Below, piece after piece: positions 7,676 through 12,298 of a stretch of DNA of 12,298 nucleotides (within the stretch, counting starts at the first letter, position 1; each line of letters starts with the position of its first letter). The translations under genes were made by a program, and so were the position numbers. Source of the DNA: Cardiobacteriales bacterium (GTDB lineage: Bacteria > Pseudomonadota > Gammaproteobacteria > Cardiobacteriales > Wohlfahrtiimonadaceae); the NCBI GenBank assembly GCA_030150565.1, contig JASLFR010000073.1:1-12298 (forward strand). The letters run 5' to 3'. The notes beneath the pieces were generated by a model. That model saw only the letters and a program-made list of their open reading frames with translations. It did no database searches and had not been told where the DNA came from.

Positions 7676-7705
7676 TATATAAATAAAAATAGAAAAAGCA
7701 TCCAA
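7676..7705 (-). promoter_or_regulatory. Possible msbA promoter overlapping the pal terminator
   Basis: Minus strand TTGGAT (7700-7705) and TATATA (7676-7681) are 18 bases apart, with a possible start site near 7669, about 20 bases before the msbA ATG. The -35 lies inside the pal terminator hairpin. The region is very AT-rich, so matches by chance are likely; the call rests mainly on msbA needing a promoter after a strong terminator. Confidence 0.3.
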
Positions 7706-7725
7706 GATAACTCTTGAATGCTTTT
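7686..7725 (-). terminator. Intrinsic terminator after pal
   Basis: About 25 bases after the pal stop, minus strand AAAAGCAT (7718-7725) then CAAGA pairs with TCTTG then ATGCTTTT (7694-7701), giving a stem of about 13 pairs with one mismatch and a GTTA loop. A T-rich tract follows (TCTATTTTT). It should end the hpt-tolB-pal transcript and insulate msbA. Confidence 0.82.
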
Positions 7726-7749
7726 CAATCTCATAGAGCCAAAGGTCGA

Positions 7750-8274
7750 TTAATAGACCAATTCAACACGACGATTTTGTGCCCATGCACCCTCATCGTA
7801 TCCCGATACTGCTGGGAGCTCTTTTCCGTAGCTACGCACTCTTAACTGCGCAGGATTAACACCATATGAGACCATCACATCACGCACCGCTTTTGCACGA
7901 CGCTCACCTAACCCCATATTGTACTCATGAGAGCCACGATCATCGGTATGCCCCTCTAAAAACATCCCACGGTTAGGGTTACGCTTCAACTCTTCAGCAT
8001 GCGCTTGAGCGACATTATAGGACTCACGGCGAAGACGATCTGAATCGAAATCGAAGTAGATAATACGATCTGCCGTTCCACGCTGACCATAATCAGCATC
8101 ATAATAGGTGCTATTTTGAACACCAGTGTGCGGATTGATATTTCCCCCATCAACCCCCATTCCACCTGTACCCCCAACACCGCCTGCGCCACCAGCTCCC
8201 CCTACACTGCTGCACGCAGTGATGAAGAGAAGTGCCGCCCCCATTAATCCTAATCTCTTTAACTGTTTCATCAT
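7750..8274 (-). CDS. pal: Pal, peptidoglycan-associated lipoprotein
   Basis: Outer-membrane lipoprotein of the Tol-Pal system that binds peptidoglycan and TolB, tethering the outer membrane and helping it constrict at division. At 174 residues it is the usual length (E. coli 173). The lipobox ITAC gives lipidated C21. A glycine-rich linker (about residues 24-44, GGAGGAGGVGGTGG) precedes the OmpA-like domain, with IIYFDFDSDRLRRES, EGHTDDRGSHEYNMGLGERR and the closing NRRVELVY. There are two adjacent ATGs (8272 and 8269); AGGG just upstream is compatible with either. It follows tolB by 28 bases and is the last gene before a strong terminator; cpoB (ybgF), which usually follows pal, is absent here. 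Confidence 0.95.
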   Translation of the reverse strand: MMKQLKRLGLMGAALLFITACSSVGGAGGAGGVGGTGGMGVDGGNINPHTGVQNSTYYDADYGQRGTADRIIYFDFDSDRLRRESYNVAQAHAEELKRNPNRGMFLEGHTDDRGSHEYNMGLGERRAKAVRDVMVSYGVNPAQLRVRSYGKELPAVSGYDEGAWAQNRRVELVY

Positions 8275-8302
8275 TAAAACCCTTATCTGTTTAGTGACTC
8301 AA

Positions 8303-9571
8303 TTACTGTAAGTTTGGTGACCATGCGGGTTTGCGAACGTCAGTACTAATGCCACGTACTCGCTGCTCAACATTGCCGTCGCTAGAGATTCCTTTCAATC
8401 CCCCGCGCCCATCTGAGTAGATGATCATATGACCATTTCCAGAGAAGCTTGGCCCCTCATCTTTTCCACCATTGGTTAAGCGTTTCACCTGACCTGTCTG
8501 GAGATCCATCACAGCGATTCCAAAACCGCGGCCATCAATCCGCTGCATCATCCCTAACCAGCGCCCATCACTTGAGATAGTTGCGCTGCCATTATAATTC
8601 CCTTGATAGGTGATTCGTTTCACATCTCCCCCATAAGCATTCATGCGGTAGATCTGTGCTGAACCACTCCGATCAGAGGTGAAATAGATCATCCCATCAC
8701 GCCCCCAAACAGGCTCTGTATCAATTCCTGGATGGTTGGTTAAACGTGTTAAATTTCGCCCTGCTGTATCTGATGTGTAGATTTCAGGGTTGCCATCACG
8801 TGAGAGGGTAAAGACTAAATTGCGACCATCAGGTGACCATGATGGAGCTGAGTTGATCCCCTCTTCACTCACAACAACATGACGGCGCCCTGTTGCTAGC
8901 TCATGAACCACAATCTGGTTATTGCGCCCTTCAAAGGAAGCGTATGCAAGATAACGGCCATCAGGTGACCATGCAGGCGATAAGATAGGCTCGCTACTGT
9001 TAAAAACAGTCTGCGCATTCTCCCCATCGGCATCAGCAACAACAAGAGCAAAATTTCGCCCTCCACGATGGGAGACATACGCCACTTGTGAATCGAAAGA
9101 GCCAGGGACTTTTAGAATCGTCTCATAGATAAAATCCGCCATCTGGTGTGCTTGACGACGCGCTGCACGCCCTGATGTTTGAAGATCATAACGGCGAGCT
9201 GCCAAGACTTGACGGCTAAATGCATCCCCAATCTCAACCTGTACGCTATTCCCTACCTGAGTAAAGATAACCGCATTCTTAATACCGCTTGAACGCCACT
9301 GATCGCTATTGATCTCTCCAACCGAAGCAACCTGTTGAGGATGCCCTGATACTCTCGGCTCAAAACGCCCTGAGCGTTTCAGATCCGCCATAATGATCTG
9401 AATATGTGATCCTGCATAACTATTGCTATCGATTAGCGAAATAGGCACTGCTTGATTCGATGATTTAACAACATCGATCTGTAACTGTGCATTTGCAGGC
9501 ATCAATGTGATAAGAAAGGTTACCGCCATGAGAAATAGACTCATCGCGATCCGTTTTTGATTAACTATCAT
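8303..9571 (-). CDS. tolB: TolB, periplasmic Tol-Pal beta-propeller protein
   Basis: Periplasmic protein that shuttles between Pal and TolA to allow Pal to accumulate at division sites. The N-terminal domain (LQIDVVKSSNQAVPISL, MADLKRSGRFEP) is followed by a six-bladed propeller with repeated blade motifs: SPAWSPDGRYLAYASF, APSWSPDGRNLVFTLSR, EPVWGRDGMIYFTSDRSG, and final KPAWSPNLQ. The frame extends to 9619, but the start at 9571 is preferred: GGAGG lies at 9576-9580, and the 422-residue product then begins with a regular signal peptide cut near PANA-Q (after residue 28). The longer form would add 16 residues overlapping hpt. The ribosome site overlaps the hpt stop, so the genes are coupled. 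tolQ, tolR and tolA do not precede it. Confidence 0.95.
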   Translation of the reverse strand: MIVNQKRIAMSLFLMAVTFLITLMPANAQLQIDVVKSSNQAVPISLIDSNSYAGSHIQIIMADLKRSGRFEPRVSGHPQQVASVGEINSDQWRSSGIKNAVIFTQVGNSVQVEIGDAFSRQVLAARRYDLQTSGRAARRQAHQMADFIYETILKVPGSFDSQVAYVSHRGGRNFALVVADADGENAQTVFNSSEPILSPAWSPDGRYLAYASFEGRNNQIVVHELATGRRHVVVSEEGINSAPSWSPDGRNLVFTLSRDGNPEIYTSDTAGRNLTRLTNHPGIDTEPVWGRDGMIYFTSDRSGSAQIYRMNAYGGDVKRITYQGNYNGSATISSDGRWLGMMQRIDGRGFGIAVMDLQTGQVKRLTNGGKDEGPSFSGNGHMIIYSDGRGGLKGISSDGNVEQRVRGISTDVRKPAWSPNLQ

Positions 9572-9579
9572 ACTGCCTC

Positions 9580-10134
9580 CTACTCTTTTAAAGCCCAAAT
9601 TCCGGGAAGGTTGCGCCAATACTCATTATAATCCATTCCACAACCAAAGATATAGCGATCCTCAACCTCTAAGCCAATATAATCGACGCTAAATCCTTCA
9701 ATTTTTCGATCATGCTTCTTATCTACAAGCGCTGCGCTATAGACCGCTTTTGCGCCTCTCGATTTAAGATTCTCAACCACACTCTGAAAAGTCTTTCCCT
9801 CATCGAAGATATCTTCAACCACTAAAATAGTGCGCCCCTCAACGGGAACAGAGGGCTCTACACGCCACTCAACTGCATCCCCCCCTTCAAGTGATCCTTG
9901 AAAGCGGGAAGCGTGAAGATAACCGAGCTGAAAGGGAAAATTAAGACGAGTTAAAAGATGTCCAGCTGGGATGAGCGCCCCATTCATAACGACAAATATT
10001 AGGAGATCACTCTCCGCTAAATCTTCTGTAATCGCGGTGGCCATTCTCTCATATGCGGCATTTACCGCCTCTTCTGAGATAATCTTTTCTGAGCGATCCA
10101 TAATCGCTTGAGCTTCCGCAAATGTGATGGTCAT
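9580..10134 (-). CDS. hpt: Hypoxanthine-guanine phosphoribosyltransferase
   Basis: Purine salvage enzyme that joins hypoxanthine or guanine to PRPP to make IMP or GMP in the cytoplasm. The PRPP-binding signature VVEDIFDEGKTF has E107, D108 and T115. VMNGALIPAGHLL, YLHASRF, ALVDKKHDR and DRYIFGCGMDYNEYWRNLPG match the 185-residue Pseudomonas/Xanthomonas-type enzyme more than the E. coli form. The frame runs up to 10167, but the ATG at 10134 is chosen because AGAGG sits 5 bases upstream and because the -10 box covers the 10167 codon. This gives 184 residues. The stop lies 8 bases before tolB, so purine salvage and envelope genes share a transcript. Confidence 0.92.
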   Translation of the reverse strand: MTITFAEAQAIMDRSEKIISEEAVNAAYERMATAITEDLAESDLLIFVVMNGALIPAGHLLTRLNFPFQLGYLHASRFQGSLEGGDAVEWRVEPSVPVEGRTILVVEDIFDEGKTFQSVVENLKSRGAKAVYSAALVDKKHDRKIEGFSVDYIGLEVEDRYIFGCGMDYNEYWRNLPGIWALKE

Positions 10135-10166
10135 AACTGCCTCTTTACCTAAAATAAATAGCGGCA

Positions 10167-10175
10167 ATTATAACA
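10167..10175 (-). promoter_or_regulatory. Extended -10 promoter for hpt-tolB-pal
   Basis: Minus strand TGT-TATAAT: a perfect -10 hexamer at 10167-10172 with an extended TG at 10174-10175. A partial -35 (TTGAGT, inside the end of hemA) is 19 bases upstream, which is long, but an extended -10 can work with a poor -35. Transcription would begin near 10160, giving a leader of about 25 bases to the ATG at 10134. This makes hpt-tolB-pal a likely operon ending at the pal terminator. Confidence 0.65.
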
Positions 10176-10189
10176 AAATGTGAATATTT

Positions 10190-11440
10190 CTACTCAAATT
10201 CTTTTAAGAGTTTCTCTAAAATCGCCCGCTCTTCACCACTCTCTAACGCTTTGATATAGCTGATAAAGGGGTGCATGATTCGCTGAGTTAACTGTCGACC
10301 ATATTGCGCTAAAACATCATCAACATTCTCATTTTGAGCTAGCTGGTTACGAGCACGACGCATCGAGCGCTCAATCATCTTACGATTACGCGCTTCAATC
10401 GGTGCCAATCTCTGCCCCATATCAGCGACTAAAAGCCACTCCTGCCAACGACCAACCCCTCTCTGAACGTAGCGCTCCGCTTCAAGTGCCGCCTCTTCAC
10501 GCGATTTTTGATTATCAGCAACAATCATATTGAGATCATCCACCGTATAGAGGTAGAGATCATCCAGCTTCCCCACCTCCGCCTCAATATCACGGGGAAC
10601 AGCAAGATCGATCATCAGCATCGGCTGATACGCACGCTTTTTAAGTGCCTCTTTCGCCATCGTTTTAGTGATCAAAGCATGATCTGCGGCTGTTGAGCTC
10701 ACCACAATATCTGCTTTTGGAAGAAATTGAGGGAGTGCATCGAGCGTACTACTCTCCCCTTCAATGCCGAGTGTCTCAATGAGCGATTCTGCCCGCTCAA
10801 TAGAACGGTTCACCACATCGATCCGCTCAACACCCGCCTCTAAAAGGTGACGTGCGACAAGCTCTGTTGTCTCACCTGCTCCAACTAAAAGAACAGAGTA
10901 ATCAGCAAGTCCATCAAAAATCTGTCTTGCTAGCTGCACTGCCGTAAAAGCAACAGAGACCGCAAAGGCACCGATATTGGTCTCGGTACGAATCTCTTTT
11001 GCCACATTAAAGCTAAGTTGAAAGAGGTGATTAAGGTACTTCCCCACCTGCTCATGACGAACCGATTGCGCAAGCGCCTGCTTCAACTGCCCAAAAATTT
11101 GGGGTTCACCTAAAATGAGAGAGTCTAACCCAGCTGCTACCCGAAAAAGGTGCTCTGCAGCCGCAGCTCCTTCAAGCTGATAGAGATAGTGTGAGAGCTC
11201 TTCACTTGAGAGTGATGTATGTTCAGCCCAGCCAGAAATCACCGATTCCAATGGCTTTTTAAGCTGATAAAAATAGAGCTCCGTACGATTACAGGTTGAA
11301 AGCACCACCGCTTCTTTCGCAATCTTCTGCTGACGGACAAAGGTCAAAAAGGCATCGATCTGTTCGGGCACAAGTGATACCTGCTCACGAATCTCAACCG
11401 AGGCTTTTTGATGACTGATGCCTAAAACGAATAATCCCAT
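10190..11440 (-). CDS. hemA: Glutamyl-tRNA reductase
   Basis: First committed enzyme of C5-pathway tetrapyrrole synthesis: it reduces glutamyl-tRNA(Glu) with NADPH to glutamate-1-semialdehyde. At 416 residues it equals the usual length (E. coli 418). Catalytic C50 sits in VLSTCNRTELYFY at the same position as in E. coli. GLDSLILGEPQIFGQLKQA is the substrate-domain signature. VLLVGAGETTELVARHLLE is the NADPH-binding motif, SSTAADHALI follows, and a charged helical dimerisation domain closes the protein. No Shine-Dalgarno is evident before the ATG, which may mean weak or regulated initiation. In many bacteria hemA is followed by prfA; here hpt follows. It has its own predicted promoter. Confidence 0.95.
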   Translation of the reverse strand: MGLFVLGISHQKASVEIREQVSLVPEQIDAFLTFVRQQKIAKEAVVLSTCNRTELYFYQLKKPLESVISGWAEHTSLSSEELSHYLYQLEGAAAAEHLFRVAAGLDSLILGEPQIFGQLKQALAQSVRHEQVGKYLNHLFQLSFNVAKEIRTETNIGAFAVSVAFTAVQLARQIFDGLADYSVLLVGAGETTELVARHLLEAGVERIDVVNRSIERAESLIETLGIEGESSTLDALPQFLPKADIVVSSTAADHALITKTMAKEALKKRAYQPMLMIDLAVPRDIEAEVGKLDDLYLYTVDDLNMIVADNQKSREEAALEAERYVQRGVGRWQEWLLVADMGQRLAPIEARNRKMIERSMRRARNQLAQNENVDDVLAQYGRQLTQRIMHPFISYIKALESGEERAILEKLLKEFE

Positions 11441-11486
11441 AAGTGCGCTATCAAATTAGTAGTAAAAAGGAGGGTGAAAGGGGGGA

Positions 11487-11505
11487 ATCATAGCAAATTT
11501 TGCTA
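11487..11505 (-). promoter_or_regulatory. hemA extended -10 promoter with overlapping palindrome
   Basis: Minus strand TGC-TATGAT: -10 hexamer at 11487-11492 (5 of 6 to consensus) with extended TG at 11494-11495. The inverted repeat TAGCAAATTTTGCTA (11491-11505, seven-base arms around one base) overlaps the -10 and its upstream spacer. No good -35 is seen. The start site would lie near 11480, with a C-rich leader of about 40 bases. The palindrome's position suits a repressor site, but it could be chance in AT-rich DNA. Confidence 0.5.
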
Positions 11506-11538
11506 ACTATTTCATCTCGCATCGCTCTCAAATGGGGG

Positions 11539-12078
11539 CTAAAAGCCGATTCCGATCCCAAATCCGTACCGAGAGCCGCTCCCTCCATAAAATCCACCAT
11601 GTAGACGGCGATCATCATAAAGAGGGCGAAGACGACGCTCATTTGAGAGCCACGTCTGGTATCTTTCAGCAATGAGCGTTGTAATAGTGTAGTTGATTCC
11701 TCCGATTTGGCTCTTCTCTACCGATTCAATCGTTCCAACGGCCGAGAGATAATTGCCAACCTTAAAGCGCTCCCCCTGCAATCTTACCCCTTGAATAGTA
11801 ACGATCACCTTCTCGTAAGGCACCTCATTACGGATTAAAGGGTAAGCGCGCTCAGTGAGCTGTAAGCGATTCAATTCGATGCGGGTATCCCCATCCTGAT
11901 AGGTGACTGCGGCGATCTCTCCCCCTAAAACTGCTCGCTCAGGAATCGTTACCTCTTCCACCCCTTCACGGAGTTTAGCGCTAATTTCAGGATCGAGTAC
12001 CGAGTTATAATCGGTGGTTAAATGTTGACCTGCACACCCAACCAACACTAATGCGACTACCCCAATCAACCGCTTCAT
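11539..12078 (-). CDS. Slp-family outer-membrane lipoprotein
   Basis: Predicted lipoprotein of the Slp/YeaY family, outer-membrane proteins often induced by starvation or stress in enterics; exact function unknown. With the start at 12078, AGGG lies a few bases upstream and the product is 179 residues with a classic signal ending LVGC, lipidated C15. The Slp core follows: VLGGEIAAVTYQDGDTRIEL, RLQLTERAYPL and KVGNYLSAVGTIES. The last roughly 20 residues are rich in Gly, Tyr, Phe and Arg and end GFGIGIGF, a tail with a terminal aromatic residue. A longer frame begins at 12120 but would overlap ubiD and destroy the signal peptide. It lies 14 bases after the ubiD stop, so they are probably cotranscribed. 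Confidence 0.82.
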   Translation of the reverse strand: MKRLIGVVALVLVGCAGQHLTTDYNSVLDPEISAKLREGVEEVTIPERAVLGGEIAAVTYQDGDTRIELNRLQLTERAYPLIRNEVPYEKVIVTIQGVRLQGERFKVGNYLSAVGTIESVEKSQIGGINYTITTLIAERYQTWLSNERRLRPLYDDRRLHGGFYGGSGSRYGFGIGIGF

Positions 12079-12092
12079 TCTACCCTCTCTTC

Positions 12093-12298
12093 CTATTTCA
12101 TAATCCCCAGTGAGTCCCAAATCTCATCGATTCTTGCCACAGTGCGCTCATCTCGAACAATAGGCACGCCCCACTCTCGATCTGTCTCCCCTTCCCACTT
12201 ATTTGTAGCATCTAGCCCCATTTTAGAGCCTAAACCAGAGATGGGAGAAGCAAAATCGAGATAATCGATCGGCGTATTTTCCACCATCACCGTATCCC
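12093..12298 (-). CDS. ubiD: UbiD, 3-octaprenyl-4-hydroxybenzoate decarboxylase (C-terminal end)
   Basis: C-terminal 67 residues of the prenylated-FMN-dependent decarboxylase of ubiquinone synthesis; the 5' part lies beyond the window. The visible sequence ENTPIDYLDFASPISGLGSK, then MGLDATNKWEGETDREWG, is the highly conserved UbiD C-terminus and continues unbroken to the window edge (DTVMVENT). The potential start codons close to the edge are internal residues, not real starts. The stop is at 12093-12095. The slp-like gene follows 14 bases later on the same strand. Confidence 0.93.
   Translation of the reverse strand, partial: DTVMVENTPIDYLDFASPISGLGSKMGLDATNKWEGETDREWGVPIVRDERTVARIDEIWDSLGIMK

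Noticed and set aside
8126..8311. Proline-rich plus-strand frame over the start of pal
   Set aside because: Its Pro runs are the antisense image of the Pal glycine-rich linker.
11451..11672. 73-codon minus frame overlapping the slp-like 3' end and hemA leader
   Set aside because: It overlaps the Slp gene in another frame, lacks a ribosome site and spans the hemA promoter.
1..12298. CRISPR arrays, tRNA/rRNA genes, insertion sequences, toxin-antitoxin or phage genes
   Set aside because: I looked for direct repeats with spacers, cloverleaf sequences, transposase motifs and small paired genes and found none that could be supported.

Overview
The window looks like core chromosome of a gammaproteobacterium. 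It carries sbcB (exonuclease I), tolB and pal, msbA, lptB, ubiD, hemA and an Slp-family lipoprotein, at high coding density with moderate base composition and mostly canonical Shine-Dalgarno sites. The genus cannot be fixed from sequence alone. A deep-branching, host-associated gammaproteobacterium (for example Cardiobacteriales-like) would fit the unusual gene order, but this is a weak inference. No prophage, insertion sequence, CRISPR array, tRNA or rRNA is visible.

Region 1 (1-4841, plus strand) is a compact run: the 3' part of lptB, then sbcB, an endonuclease/exonuclease/phosphatase (EEP) family nuclease, a secreted Sel1-repeat protein with a five-copy short motif and a degenerate FimV/LysM-like C-terminus, and a ComF-type phosphoribosyltransferase-fold protein. 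From sbcB on, consecutive genes overlap, so they are very probably cotranscribed and translationally coupled. Region 2 (4842-5177) is the convergent gap. On the minus strand it holds a 78-codon reading frame broken by one in-frame TAG, plus a clear intrinsic terminator for the OmpA-domain gene.

Region 3 (5178-12298, minus strand) reads from right to left: the end of ubiD, slp-like lipoprotein, hemA, hpt, tolB, pal, terminator, msbA, and an RmpM-like OmpA-domain protein. Extended -10 promoters are visible before hemA, hpt and the OmpA-domain gene. Two gene starts (tolB, hpt) are better placed downstream of the longest possible ORF, supported by Shine-Dalgarno and promoter positions.

Functionally the window is rich in envelope genes: LptB and MsbA act in LPS export, TolB and Pal in outer-membrane constriction and tethering, the OmpA-domain protein in peptidoglycan anchoring, and Slp is an outer-membrane lipoprotein. 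These are interleaved with housekeeping metabolism (HemA for tetrapyrroles, Hpt for purine salvage, UbiD for ubiquinone) and DNA metabolism (ExoI, EEP nuclease, ComF). I see no clear new defence or mobile system. The most novel-looking items are the Sel1/FimV-like repeat protein in its nuclease-ComF operon, the broken ORF in the convergent gap, and the dispersed tol-pal arrangement.
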